The position numbers and the translations under genes are program-made. This document shows, one piece after another, positions 7,413-16,444 of a DNA stretch of 64,000 bases. Under the pieces are notes generated by a model that did not search any database, was not told the DNA's origin, and saw nothing but the letters and a program-made list of their open reading frames with translations. Positions within the stretch are counted from its first letter, which is position 1. Every line of letters begins with the position of its first letter. The stretch comes from JACVCK01 sp041940385. Lineage in GTDB: Bacteria > Planctomycetota > Phycisphaerae > Phycisphaerales > UBA1924. The stretch is taken from contig JBGTSD010000001.1 in assembly GCA_041940385.1 (NCBI GenBank), forward strand, positions 8,903-72,902, given 5' to 3'.

Positions 7413-9518
7413 TCAGGCGCCCGCGCCGGCAAGACTGACGGATTTTCGCATGCCGCCCGCGATCTCCTGGCGCTGCGCGCCCGGCGTCGGCGCGGTGTCG
7501 GCGAAGTTCTCGCCGAAGCGCACCAGCCGGAACGAATTGCCGATCACGAAGACGTCCCCCACAAAGTGGTAGACGACCGCGAATCCGATCGCGAGCGAGC
7601 CCGTCGCCGCGAGAATCAGGCCGATGATCGCAATCACGATCGACGCCACGATGTTCTGGGCCACCACGGCGCGGGTGCGCCGAGCGAGTTCGATCAGGAA
7701 GGGGATGCGGCTGAGATCATCACGCATCAGGGCGACGCCCGCGGAGTTCATCGCGATGTCGCTGCCGCCGGCGCCCATCGCGACGCCGACGTCCGACGCC
7801 GCCAGAGAGGGCCCGTCGTTGATGCCGTCGCCGACCATCATGACGCGCCGACCGCCCTCGCGGAGCCGCAGAATGAGGTCGTGCTTCTCCTCGGGCAGGC
7901 ACTCGGCCTCGACGCGATCCACCCCCACCGCCACGCCAACGCGCTTGGCGACGGTCAGACGGTCTCCTGTGAACAGGGCGACCTGGCGGGCGCCGAGTTC
8001 GCGGATGCGCTCGACGACAGTCTTGGCGTTTGGACGCACGCGGTCCTCGAGGCCCACAGCGCCGAGGTAGCGCCCGCGGCGCATGACGTGCACGCCGGAC
8101 ATGCCCTCGAGCTTGGCCTCCACGGTCTCCATCTCGGCGCGGATCTCCGGACGCAGTTCGAGGAGCCATCCGGCGCGTCCGGCGAGGATTTCATCGCCGG
8201 AGACGGTCGCCTTCACGCCTCGCCCGTGGACCTCGGTGTAGGTCTGCACCGCGCCCGGCTGCACCCGCGCCTGGCGGGCGGTGTGAAGGATCGAGCGGGC
8301 GAGGGGGTGGTTGGACTGCTGCTCGGCGTCCGCCGCGGCCTGGAGGAGGTCCACGCCCTCGACGCCCGTCGCCGGGGCGAGGCGCGAAACGGCGAAGACG
8401 CCGGTGGTGATGGTGCCGGTCTTATCGAAGACGACGGTGTCGATGTTGGCCGCCGCTTCGAGGTAGTTGGTCTGCTTGATCATGATGCCCAGGCGCGCCG
8501 CGGCCGCGAAGGACGCGACCATGGCCGTGGGGCTCGCGAGCAGAAGCGCGGAGGGGCAGACCACCACGAGGATGGTGATCGCCGTGACGGTGGCGCGATC
8601 GCGGATCAGCGCATCGTCGGACTGGCTCATCAGGTACCAGACGAGCCCGGCCGTCGAGATGGCGACGGGGACGAAGTACGCCGCGACCTGCTCGATGAGG
8701 AGTTGGCGCGGCGTGCGGGAGGATTCCGCTTCGCGGATGAGCTGGGTGACCTTGCCGATCGTGGTGTCGGCGCCGACGAGCGTGGCGCGGACATCGATGA
8801 CGCCGGTGAGGTTGGTGGTGCCGGCGAAGACCTGCGCATCGCGCTGCACTTCCGCCGGAACGGCCTCGCCGGTCAGCGACGCCTGGTTGATCGTGGATTC
8901 ACCGGAGACGACGACGCCGTCCACCGGCAGGTTCTCGCCGGGACGGACGCGGATGACCATGCCGACGCGAACATCGGACAGCGGCGCCTCGCGCTCGCCG
9001 CCGCTGGCGTCCACGATGCGGGCGATGTCGGGCGTGAGGCCGACGAGCTGCTCGATGGCGCGCTGGGCGCCCCACGCGGTGCGACGGACAACCTGATCGG
9101 CGATGAGCAGGATGAACGCGAGGAAGCCGGCGGTCTCGTAGCGCCCCGTGGCGAGCGCGGCGATGATCGCGAGCGAGGCGAGGGTCGAGGACGTCGGCCG
9201 GCCGCGCTTGAGTTCCTGGAACGAGGCGAGGAAGAGCGGGAAGCCCAGCAGGAGCGCGCCGATGCCGGCGGGGATCATGGCGATCTCGGACGCGGCGCCG
9301 AAGAGGTGGGCGATCGTGGTCGTCAGGACCAGCATGCCGCCGACGAGGTAGACGACGATCCAGCGCTCGAGCTCGATCTCGTGATGCGAGCAGCAATCGC
9401 CGCCGAGGCGAAGCTCCGGATGGGCGATGGCCTCCTCGTGCCCGTGGACGTGGACATGGTCGGGTCCGTGATCGTGGTCGTGGGCGTGCGGCTGCTTCGG
9501 GCGGATGGAGGTCTTCAC
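7413..9518 (-). CDS. P1B-type heavy-metal-transporting ATPase with CPS motif
   Basis: A 701-residue membrane pump that should use ATP to move a transition-metal ion. Seen in order: a His/Asp-rich N-terminal tail (residues 10-35, many His pairs) with a Cys-Cys-Ser-His-His cluster near 42; paired membrane segments; the actuator 'LTGEAVP' (TGE 216-218); the membrane metal motif Cys-Pro-Ser at 321-323; the phosphorylation site DKTGT at 365-369; the NHPL nucleotide-binding motif; and the hinge 'GDGINDGPSLAASD'. A classical CxxC metal-binding domain is missing. The membrane motif differs from the usual CPC, CPH, SPC or TPC, so the ion cannot be assigned; the His-rich tail leans towards Zn or similar. 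The start codon is GTG with AAGGGA upstream. It is transcribed away from gpsA. Confidence 0.88.
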   Translation of the reverse strand: MKTSIRPKQPHAHDHDHGPDHVHVHGHEEAIAHPELRLGGDCCSHHEIELERWIVVYLVGGMLVLTTTIAHLFGAASEIAMIPAGIGALLLGFPLFLASFQELKRGRPTSSTLASLAIIAALATGRYETAGFLAFILLIADQVVRRTAWGAQRAIEQLVGLTPDIARIVDASGGEREAPLSDVRVGMVIRVRPGENLPVDGVVVSGESTINQASLTGEAVPAEVQRDAQVFAGTTNLTGVIDVRATLVGADTTIGKVTQLIREAESSRTPRQLLIEQVAAYFVPVAISTAGLVWYLMSQSDDALIRDRATVTAITILVVVCPSALLLASPTAMVASFAAAARLGIMIKQTNYLEAAANIDTVVFDKTGTITTGVFAVSRLAPATGVEGVDLLQAAADAEQQSNHPLARSILHTARQARVQPGAVQTYTEVHGRGVKATVSGDEILAGRAGWLLELRPEIRAEMETVEAKLEGMSGVHVMRRGRYLGAVGLEDRVRPNAKTVVERIRELGARQVALFTGDRLTVAKRVGVAVGVDRVEAECLPEEKHDLILRLREGGRRVMMVGDGINDGPSLAASDVGVAMGAGGSDIAMNSAGVALMRDDLSRIPFLIELARRTRAVVAQNIVASIVIAIIGLILAATGSLAIGFAVVYHFVGDVFVIGNSFRLVRFGENFADTAPTPGAQRQEIAGGMRKSVSLAGAGA

Positions 9519-9668
9519 CGTGTGTTGTCCCTTGGGCTGGCGGGCGGCAGGGGCCGCGGACTCCGGGTCTTATAGTAGAACAACGACCGGACGGCCCGGG
9601 CTGTTCGCCCCGGGCGGCGGAACGGTTCCTCGCGCGGGCGGCTTCGCCCCGCCAAGCAGGGGCGCACG

Positions 9669-10709
9669 ATGCCGATGGGCCCGATCGAACGGATCACGGT
9701 GCTGGGCGACGGGCAGATGGGCCTGGTCTGTGCCGCACTGCTCGCCGAGCAACCCCCGGATGCGGCGGGCGGCGTGAAGCCGATCGTCACGCTCTGGGGC
9801 CACCACGCGCGAGAGGTCGGCTCGCTCGCCCGGACGCGAACCTCCGAGCGATTGAACGCGTTCATGCTGCCGGACTCGGTCCGCGTCATCCCCGACGACG
9901 CCGAGGCCGTCCGCGGCGCCGAATTGATCGTCGCCGCCGTTCCCAGCCAACATGCACGGTCCGTCTTCAAACGCCTCGCCGACGCCATCCCCGGCGACGC
10001 GGCCGTCGTCAGCGTCGCCAAGGGCATCGAGAAGGACACGCTCCTCCGCCCGAGCGAGGTCGCGCTGGAGGCGCTCGAGAACTCGGACCGCCCGGTCGCG
10101 GCCCTGTCCGGTCCGACGATCGCGGCGGAGCTGGCGCGCTGCATGCCCGCGACCATGGTCGCCGCGAGCGAGGACGAGCGCTTCGCGGAGCGCGTGCAGC
10201 AGCTCTTCAACACGCGCTGGCTGCGCGTGTACACGAACACGGACCTGGTGGGCGTGGAGCTGGCGGGCGCGGCGAAGAACGTGATCGCGATCGCCGCGGG
10301 CGTGCTGGACGGTTTGCAGGCCGGCTACAACGCGAAGAGCGCGCTGCTGGCGCGGGGATTGGCGGAGATCGCGCGACTGGGCGCCGCGATGGGCGCGAAG
10401 GCCGAGACATTCTTTGGCGTGGCGGGCGTGGGCGACCTGGCGACGACGTGCTTCAGCCCGGAGGGGCGCAACCGGAGCTGCGGCGAGGCGCTGGGGCGCG
10501 GCGAATCGCTAAAGGACTACCTCGCGAGGACCAAGTCGGTGGTCGAGGGCGTGGAGACCTCGCGCAGCGTGGTCGCGCTGGCCAAGCGCCACGGCGTCGA
10601 CATGCCGATCGCCGGCGCGGTGCACGCGGTGCTGTTCGAAGGCCTCGACCCGATCCACGCGATCGCGGGTCTGATGAGCCGGGAGCCGAAGGCGGAGAGG
10701 GTGGGGTAG
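9669..10709 (+). CDS. gpsA: NAD(P)-dependent glycerol-3-phosphate dehydrogenase
   Basis: A 346-residue enzyme that reduces dihydroxyacetone phosphate to sn-glycerol-3-phosphate for phospholipid synthesis. The N-terminal Rossmann loop reads 'VLGDGQMG', a variant of the family's GxGxxG. The middle has 'LSGPTIAAELA', and the C-terminal catalytic region has 'GVELAGAAKNVIAIAAGVLDG' and 'FGVAGVGDLATTCFSPEGRN', the GpsA signature with its Lys. Length is typical. It opens a rightward gene run, diverging from the metal ATPase. A short GC stem overlaps its stop codon and the start of the next gene. Confidence 0.93.
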   Translation: MPMGPIERITVLGDGQMGLVCAALLAEQPPDAAGGVKPIVTLWGHHAREVGSLARTRTSERLNAFMLPDSVRVIPDDAEAVRGAELIVAAVPSQHARSVFKRLADAIPGDAAVVSVAKGIEKDTLLRPSEVALEALENSDRPVAALSGPTIAAELARCMPATMVAASEDERFAERVQQLFNTRWLRVYTNTDLVGVELAGAAKNVIAIAAGVLDGLQAGYNAKSALLARGLAEIARLGAAMGAKAETFFGVAGVGDLATTCFSPEGRNRSCGEALGRGESLKDYLARTKSVVEGVETSRSVVALAKRHGVDMPIAGAVHAVLFEGLDPIHAIAGLMSREPKAERVG

Positions 10710-10727
10710 CGCCGCCTACCCTCCCCC

Positions 10728-11555
10728 GTGCCCTCGCCTCGCTTCACTTTTCTCGGCACCGGCACTTCCTCCGGCATCCCGGTCATCGCCTGCGACTGCG
10801 CCACCTGCACCAGCGACGACCCGCGCGATGCGCGACTGCGGACCGGGGGGCTGATCGAGTGGACCGATGAGCGCGGCCAGCCCCGCGCCGCCCTGATCGA
10901 CGCCACGCCCGACCTGCGCACCCAGGCCCTCCGCCACAACCTGCGCCGGTGCGACGCCATCCTTTTCACGCACAACCACGTCGATCACACCTTCGGCCTC
11001 GACGAGGTCCGCCGGTTCAACGCCGTCATGGAGGCGCCGATCGACGTCTTCGCCGATGCGCACACGCTTGACTCCCTCCGGCGCGTCTACCGGCACGTCT
11101 TCGAGCCGGAGAAGAACCACAACGCCTCATTCGTCGCCCGCCTCATCGCCCACGAGATCGCCCCCGGCAACGCCATCGACCTCTACGGCCTGCGCTTCAC
11201 GCCCATCCCCCTCCTGCACGGGCGTCTGAAGATGTTCGGATGGCGGATCGAGGCGACGGAGCGGTCCGCCGGCGCAGGGCCATTGCCGATGGCGTACTGC
11301 ACGGATGTGTCCGGGATCCCGCCGGAATCGTGGAGGCTGTTCGAGGGGGTGCGGACGCTGGTGCTGGGGGCGCTGCGGTTCCGGCATCACCCGACGCACT
11401 TCACGATCGACCAGGCACTGGGGGCCGCGGGGCGGATCGGGGCCGAGCGGACTTGGTTCGTCCACATGTCCCACGAGGTGCGGCACGCGGAGGTGGACCC
11501 GACGCTGCCGGAGGGTGTGCGGCTGGCGTACGACGGGCTGGTGCTGGGGGCCTGA
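10728..11555 (+). CDS. MBL-fold metal-dependent hydrolase, PhnP-like
   Basis: A 275-residue metallo-beta-lactamase-fold protein starting with GTG 18 bases after gpsA. It opens with 'LGTGTSSGIPVIACDCATC', the glycine turn and Cys-x-Cys-x2-Cys pattern seen in PhnP-type phosphodiesterases, and has the metal motif T-H-N-H-V-D-H. PhnP cleaves phosphoribosyl 1,2-cyclic phosphate, but no phn genes are nearby, so only a general phosphodiesterase-like activity is supported. Close spacing to gpsA suggests co-transcription, although a GC stem (about 10703-10726) lies between them. Confidence 0.8.
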   Translation: MPSPRFTFLGTGTSSGIPVIACDCATCTSDDPRDARLRTGGLIEWTDERGQPRAALIDATPDLRTQALRHNLRRCDAILFTHNHVDHTFGLDEVRRFNAVMEAPIDVFADAHTLDSLRRVYRHVFEPEKNHNASFVARLIAHEIAPGNAIDLYGLRFTPIPLLHGRLKMFGWRIEATERSAGAGPLPMAYCTDVSGIPPESWRLFEGVRTLVLGALRFRHHPTHFTIDQALGAAGRIGAERTWFVHMSHEVRHAEVDPTLPEGVRLAYDGLVLGA

Positions 11556-11633
11556 GGGCCGCCGGACGCTGCGGACAGGCCGTTTCGCGTCTTCGCAGGG
11601 CCTCAGAGGCGGCTTCCGGGGCTGGGGAGTGGG

Positions 11634-11639
11634 TATACT
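11634..11639 (+). promoter_or_regulatory. -10 hexamer for atpG, predicted leaderless
   Basis: TATACT lies only 10 nt before the atpG ATG. A start site 6-7 nt after the hexamer would leave a leader of about four bases. No Shine-Dalgarno lies between them. The -35 region is not recognisable. Confidence 0.55.
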
Positions 11640-11649
11640 CCCGCCCCCC

Positions 11650-12537
11650 ATGGCCAAGACCCGCGAAATCAAGAAGAGAATCAAGGCGGTCGCGAACATC
11701 CGCCGCATCACCAAGACGATGCAGATGATCGCGACGAGCAAGTTCGCCAAAGCCCAGCAGCGCGCGATGGCGACCAAGCCCTTCACGGAGGGCGTGTTCG
11801 ACCTCGTGACCGAGTTGGGCGGCGGCGCGGGGAACCTGTCGCACCCGCTCATCGCGGGCGTCGGCGGGAAGGCGGCCTCGGCGCCGGACCTGGTGCTGGT
11901 GATCACGTCGGATCGTGGTCTCTGCGGCGCCTACAACGGCACGGTGCTCCGCCGGGCGCAGGAGCTCTTCAAGCAGCTTCGCGCGTCGAACCGGCCCATG
12001 CGGACCGAGCTGGTCGGCAAGAAGGGCGCGGCGTTCCTGAAGTTCATCAAGGTGAACGTGGACGAGCGCTACGCCTTCGGCGACACGCCCCGCTACGAGG
12101 AGATCGAGCGGCTCGCGCAGAAGTACATGGACATGTTCATCCGCGGCGAGATCGCCTCGGTGCGGGTGGTGTTCATGCGGTTCATCACGGCCGGCAAGCA
12201 GGTCCCGGACTCGCTCCAGCTCCTGCCGCTGCGTCCGCCCGAGGGCGCGAAGAAGCAGGCCGAGACCGGCGGGCCGCAGGTGGTGTACGAGTTTTCGCCC
12301 AGCGCGGACGAGCTGCTCGACGAGCTGCTGCCCGCGGCGGTGAAGGCGACGCTGTTCCAGGCGTTCAACGACGCGATCGTGAGCGAGCACATCGCCCGCA
12401 TGATCGCGATGAAGGCCGCGACGGACGCCGCCGGAAAGATGGGCAAGCTCCTGACCCGGAAGTACAACCGGGCTCGTCAGGCGCAGATCACGACGGAGCT
12501 GACGGAGATCGTGACCGGCGCCGCGGCGCTGGAGTGA
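11650..12537 (+). CDS. atpG: F1Fo ATP synthase gamma subunit
   Basis: A 295-residue gamma subunit, the central shaft that turns inside the alpha3-beta3 ring. The N-terminal helix 'IKKRIKAVANIRRITKTMQMIATSKFAKAQ', the 'VITSDRGLCGAYN' block and the C-terminal 'MKAATDAAGKMGKLLTRKYNRARQAQITTELTEIV' helix are all typical. The frame is open far upstream, but the family start is the ATG at 11650. The gene stands alone: no alpha, beta, delta or epsilon gene flanks it, unlike the usual atp operon order. It has its own -10 at 11634 and appears to be leaderless. Confidence 0.95.
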   Translation: MAKTREIKKRIKAVANIRRITKTMQMIATSKFAKAQQRAMATKPFTEGVFDLVTELGGGAGNLSHPLIAGVGGKAASAPDLVLVITSDRGLCGAYNGTVLRRAQELFKQLRASNRPMRTELVGKKGAAFLKFIKVNVDERYAFGDTPRYEEIERLAQKYMDMFIRGEIASVRVVFMRFITAGKQVPDSLQLLPLRPPEGAKKQAETGGPQVVYEFSPSADELLDELLPAAVKATLFQAFNDAIVSEHIARMIAMKAATDAAGKMGKLLTRKYNRARQAQITTELTEIVTGAAALE

Positions 12538-12611
12538 TCGATCTCGCGGGAGGCCGGTGCGGCTGCGGCGTCCGTGGTGATCGTCCGCGCGGGGCGCTCC
12601 CCCGGCGTCGG

Positions 12612-12617
12612 TACACT
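12612..12617 (+). promoter_or_regulatory. -10 hexamer upstream of cystathionine beta-synthase
   Basis: TACACT lies 44 nt before the chosen start at 12662. It also rules against the earlier in-frame ATG at 12620, which would fall inside or before the transcription start. Confidence 0.45.
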
Positions 12618-12661
12618 CCATGCCGGCCCGATGGGCGGGCCTTGCTCGGCATGGAGGCAGG

Positions 12662-14119
12662 ATGACGACGATGCGAACGGCCCCCGCGAACGCGGCGAAG
12701 ACCAGGGCGCCCCGCGCGGGCGTGTACACCAACGTGCTCGAGATGATCGGCAATACGCCGATGCTGGAGCTGCGCCGGCTCGACACGGGACCGTGCCGCC
12801 TGTTCGCGAAGATGGAGAGCCAGAACCCGGCGCAGTCGATCAAGGACCGCATCGGTCTGGCGATGATCGACGCCGCGGAGCGCGAGGGGAAGATCGACCC
12901 CAAGGGAGATCCCCGGCCGACGATCGTCGAGGCGACGGCGGGCAACACGGGTCTGGCGCTCGCGCTGGTCGCGGGCCAGCGCGGCTACAAGACGATCGTC
13001 GTCGTGCCGGACAAGATGAGCGAGGAGAAGATCCAGCACCTCCGCGCCATGGGCGCCGAGGTGCGGACGACGCGCTCGGACGTGACCAAGGGTCATCCCG
13101 AGTACTTCCACGAGGTCGCGGCGCGGATCGCGCGCGAGATCCCGAACTCGGTGTTCATCAATCAGTTCTGCAACGCGGCGAACGCCAAGGCGCACTACGA
13201 CACGACCGGCCCGGAGATCTGGGAGCAGCTCGAGGGCAAGGTGGACGCGTTCGTCGTCGGCGTCGGCTCCGGCGGGACGCTGAGCGGCTGCGGGAAGTAC
13301 CTGCGCGAGAAGAATCCTGATCTCAAGATCATCCTCGCGGATCCGGTCGGCTCGGTGCTGACGCCGCTGGTCAACGAGAACAAGACGATCGAACCCGGCG
13401 CGTGGCTGATCGAGGGCATGGGCGAGGACTTCGTGCCCGACGTGTGCGACCTGGACCTCGTGGACGAGGCGATCTGGGTGAGCGATCGCGAGTCGTTCAT
13501 GGCGGCGCGCGAGCTGCTGGCGAAGGAGGGCGTGCTCGCCGGCTCCAGCTCCGGATGCCTCATGCACGCCGCGATGACCTGGTGCCGCCGGCAGAGCAAG
13601 CCGATGAACGTCGTCACGTTCGCGTGCGACACGGGCGCGAAGTACCTGTCCAAGGTGTTCAACGACTTCTGGATGATGGACCAGGGCTTCCTCGAGCGCG
13701 AGCGCAGCGGCGACCTGCGCGACCTCATCGCCCGCCGGCACTTCCGCCAGGAGGACTTCACCGTCTCCCCGACGGACCCGGTGAAGCAGGCCTTCAAGGT
13801 CATGCAGCTCCACGACGTGTCGCAGATCGCCGTGCTGGACGCGCCGATGCGCGGCCAGCCCGAGCGCGTCGTCGGCATCATCGACGAGAGCGACATCCTG
13901 CTCGCGCTCCTGCGCGATCAGGCGGCGTTCGACCGGCCTGTCTCGGACTTCATGACCAGTCGCCTCGAGACCATCGCCCCCACCGCCAGCGTCAACGACC
14001 TCATGCCGATCTTCCGCGCCGATCGCGTCGCCATCGTGTCCGACACCGACGGCGGGTACTACGGCCTGATCACGCGCGTCGACCTCATCAACTATCTCCG
14101 CACCCACGCGCCGGCCTGA
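12662..14119 (+). CDS. cystathionine beta-synthase with C-terminal CBS pair
   Basis: A 485-residue PLP enzyme. The catalytic part (about 22-345) has the PLP lysine in 'SIKDRIG' (Lys61), the phosphate-binding 'ATAGNTGLAL' loop and a 'GVGSGGTLSGCGKYL' segment. The last 130 residues are two CBS motifs ('FTVSPTDPVKQAFKVMQ' and 'LETIAPTASVNDLM'), usual for cystathionine beta-synthase and absent from plain CysK/CysM. Expected reaction: serine plus homocysteine to cystathionine. The CBS pair could respond to S-adenosylmethionine or adenylates. The ATG at 12662 has a GGAGG just upstream. It is followed 21 bases later by a cystathionine lyase gene, which supports a reverse transsulfuration pair. Confidence 0.85.
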   Translation: MTTMRTAPANAAKTRAPRAGVYTNVLEMIGNTPMLELRRLDTGPCRLFAKMESQNPAQSIKDRIGLAMIDAAEREGKIDPKGDPRPTIVEATAGNTGLALALVAGQRGYKTIVVVPDKMSEEKIQHLRAMGAEVRTTRSDVTKGHPEYFHEVAARIAREIPNSVFINQFCNAANAKAHYDTTGPEIWEQLEGKVDAFVVGVGSGGTLSGCGKYLREKNPDLKIILADPVGSVLTPLVNENKTIEPGAWLIEGMGEDFVPDVCDLDLVDEAIWVSDRESFMAARELLAKEGVLAGSSSGCLMHAAMTWCRRQSKPMNVVTFACDTGAKYLSKVFNDFWMMDQGFLERERSGDLRDLIARRHFRQEDFTVSPTDPVKQAFKVMQLHDVSQIAVLDAPMRGQPERVVGIIDESDILLALLRDQAAFDRPVSDFMTSRLETIAPTASVNDLMPIFRADRVAIVSDTDGGYYGLITRVDLINYLRTHAPA

Positions 14120-14140
14120 GCCGGCGAGCGATCACACGCC

Positions 14141-15340
14141 ATGAGCCACGACCACAGCAGCCATCGCATCGGCACGCGCGTCGTCCACGCCGGCCAGCAC
14201 CCCGAGCCCGTCACCGGCGCCGTCATGCCGCCGATCTTCACGGCCAGCACGTACGCTCAGGAATCTCCCGGCAAGCACAAGGGATTCGAGTACAGCCGCT
14301 CGCACAACCCGACCCGCTACGCGCTCGAGCGCATGGTGGCGCGGCTGGAAGGCTCGACGATCGCCGAGAGCGACGATCCTTCCTGCGGCGGATTCGCCTT
14401 CGCCAGCGGCATGGCCTCGATCGGCACCGCGCTCGAACTGCTCGACTCCGGCGATCACCTTGTCGCGATGGACGATCTCTACGGCGGGACCAACCGGCTC
14501 TTCAGCCGCGTGCGCGAGCGCTCGCAGGGCCTGAAGGTCTCGTACGTGGACATGACCGACCTGAATCGTCTCGACGCGGCGCTCAAGGCCGACACGAAGA
14601 TGGTGTGGGTCGAGACGCCGACCAATCCGACGCTCAAAGTCGCCGACCTCAAGGCGATCGCGGGCATGGTGCGCAAGAAGAGCCCCAGGGCCCTGCTCTG
14701 CTGCGACAACACGTTCGCGTCACCGGTGAATCAGACGCCGCTGTCGTTCGGCTTCGATCTCGTCATGCACTCGTCCACGAAGTACCTGGGCGGGCACTCG
14801 GACGTGGTCGGCGGCCTGCTTGCGACGGGCGATCTCGAACTCGCGAAGCGCCTGCGGTTCCTGCAGAACGCGATCGGCTCGGTGATGGGGCCGTTCGACG
14901 CGTACCTGACCCTGCGCGGCGTGAAGACGCTCGCGCTCCGCATGGAGCGCCACAACGCGTCGGGCCTCCGGATCGCGCAGTGGCTGGAGAAGCACCGCGC
15001 CGTCGAGCGCGTCGTGTACCCTCAGCTTCCGAGCCATCCGCAGCACGCCGTCGCGAAGCAGCAGATGTGCGGCGGCGGCGGGATGATCACGATCTATCTG
15101 AACGGCGGCCTCGACGCGTCGCGCCGGATGCTGGAGAAGGTGCGCATCTTCGCGCTCGCCGAATCGCTCGGCGGCGTTGAGTCGCTCATCGAGCACCCGG
15201 CGATCATGACGCACGCCTCCGTGCCGCCGGAGCAGCGCAAGACGCTCGGCATCTCGGACGCTCTGGTGCGCCTCAGCGTGGGCATCGAGGACCCCGACGA
15301 CCTGATCGCCGACCTCGAGCACGCGCTCGCGGGCGCCTAG
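14141..15340 (+). CDS. cystathionine gamma-lyase/synthase family PLP enzyme
   Basis: A 399-residue Cys/Met-metabolism PLP enzyme. Visible landmarks are 'FEYSRSHNPTRYALE' near residue 50, the cofactor-contact 'CCDNTFASPVNQTPL', and 'HSSTKYLGGHSD' with the PLP lysine at 214. The family includes gamma-lyase, gamma-synthase, beta-lyase and O-acetylhomoserine sulfhydrylase, which sequence reading alone does not separate cleanly. Placement directly after a CBS-domain cystathionine beta-synthase favours gamma-lyase, which turns cystathionine into cysteine. The two genes are probably one operon. Confidence 0.85.
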   Translation: MSHDHSSHRIGTRVVHAGQHPEPVTGAVMPPIFTASTYAQESPGKHKGFEYSRSHNPTRYALERMVARLEGSTIAESDDPSCGGFAFASGMASIGTALELLDSGDHLVAMDDLYGGTNRLFSRVRERSQGLKVSYVDMTDLNRLDAALKADTKMVWVETPTNPTLKVADLKAIAGMVRKKSPRALLCCDNTFASPVNQTPLSFGFDLVMHSSTKYLGGHSDVVGGLLATGDLELAKRLRFLQNAIGSVMGPFDAYLTLRGVKTLALRMERHNASGLRIAQWLEKHRAVERVVYPQLPSHPQHAVAKQQMCGGGGMITIYLNGGLDASRRMLEKVRIFALAESLGGVESLIEHPAIMTHASVPPEQRKTLGISDALVRLSVGIEDPDDLIADLEHALAGA

Positions 15341-15351
15341 CCGCCGGGCGC

Positions 15352-15357
15352 TACGAT
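15352..15357 (+). promoter_or_regulatory. -10 hexamer for thiE, predicted leaderless
   Basis: TACGAT lies 7 nt before the ATG at 15365, inside the 24-base gap after the lyase gene. There is no Shine-Dalgarno between it and the start. Confidence 0.45.
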
Positions 15358-15364
15358 CCGGCCG

Positions 15365-16444
15365 ATGGACCCCCTGGCCCGCATCATCGACGCCAACGCC
15401 AACCGGGCGCGCGAGGCGCTGCGCGTGCTGGAGGACGGCGCGCGGTTCGCGCTCGACGACGCGACCCTGTCCGCTCGGTTGAAATCGCTCCGGCACGGCC
15501 TGCGCGAAGCGCTGGGGGCGCTGCCGCTCGATGACGCGCAGCGGCTCGCCTCGCGCGACACGCCGGGCGATGTGGGCGTGCGCATCTCGACGGAGGCGGA
15601 GGGGCGGCGCACGGACTTGGCGGACATCGTGGCCGCGGCGGCGATGCGCCTGACCGAGGCGCTGCGCTCGATCGAGGAGGCCTCGAAGGCCGTCGCCCCG
15701 GGCGCCGGCGCGCGATTCGAGGCGATGCGCTACGAGGCGTACGACGTCGAGCGATCGCTGCGTCTCGCGCTCGTCGGCGCCCGGGCAGCGCAGTGGCGCG
15801 TGTGCGTGCTGATCACCGAGTCGCTCTGCCGCCGTCCGTGGGAGGATGTGGCTCGCGCATCGATTGACGCCGGCGCCGATTGCCTCCAGCTTCGGGAGAA
15901 GACGCTCGACGGCGCCGAGATGGTTCGTCGGGCGGCGCGGCTGGTCGAGCTGGCCCGCGCCTCGGCGCGGCGTCCTGCGGTGATCGTCAACGACCGCCCG
16001 GACGTGGCGCTGCTGAGCGGCGCGGACGGCGTGCACGTCGGGCAGACCGATCTGACCGTTGCGCAGGTGCGCCAGATCGCCGGGCGGCGTCTGCTCGTCG
16101 GCGTGTCGACGCACGAACTCGATCAGGCGCGCGAGGCGCGCCTCGACGGCGCCGACTACTGCGGCGTCGGGCCGATGTTCGCGACGAGCACGAAGACCAT
16201 CGCCGACCTGGCCGGTCCGGCCTACCTGCGCGCGTACCTCAGCGCCGATCCCCCACTGCCGGCGCACCTGGCGATCGGCGGAGTGACGCCAGAAAATGTC
16301 CGTGCGTTGATCGACGCAGGCGCACGGGGCGTGGCGGTGTCGTCGTGCGTGTGCGGCGCCTCGGATCCCGGGGCGGTGGTCGCGGCGTTGCGCGACGCGC
16401 TGGACGCGTCTGTCAGGCGGGGATCCGCAGCGGGCGCGGGTTGA
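15365..16444 (+). CDS. thiE: thiamine-phosphate synthase with N-terminal ThiD2-like domain
   Basis: A 359-residue two-domain protein. Residues about 1-130 form the helical domain called ThiD2 ('IIDANANRAREALRVLEDGARFAL', 'SRDTPGDVGVRI'), which in some bacteria is fused ahead of ThiE. Residues about 138-350 are the ThiE TIM barrel, joining the pyrimidine and thiazole halves of thiamine: 'GADCLQLREKTLD', 'VIVNDRPDVALLSGADGVHVGQTDL', 'GVGPMFATSTK' and 'AIGGVTPENV' are all present. No other thiamine genes are adjacent. Its 3' end overlaps the convergent HDOD-GGDEF gene by 32 bases. Confidence 0.9.
   Translation: MDPLARIIDANANRAREALRVLEDGARFALDDATLSARLKSLRHGLREALGALPLDDAQRLASRDTPGDVGVRISTEAEGRRTDLADIVAAAAMRLTEALRSIEEASKAVAPGAGARFEAMRYEAYDVERSLRLALVGARAAQWRVCVLITESLCRRPWEDVARASIDAGADCLQLREKTLDGAEMVRRAARLVELARASARRPAVIVNDRPDVALLSGADGVHVGQTDLTVAQVRQIAGRRLLVGVSTHELDQAREARLDGADYCGVGPMFATSTKTIADLAGPAYLRAYLSADPPLPAHLAIGGVTPENVRALIDAGARGVAVSSCVCGASDPGAVVAALRDALDASVRRGSAAGAG

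Noticed and set aside
9594..9615. GC stem in the gap before gpsA
   Set aside because: A 7-bp stem without U-tract and upstream of both divergent genes; common by chance at this GC content.
12620..12661. Earlier start for cystathionine beta-synthase
   Set aside because: The ATG at 12620 is only 2 nt after the likely -10, so it would not be on the transcript; 12662 has a GGAGG site.
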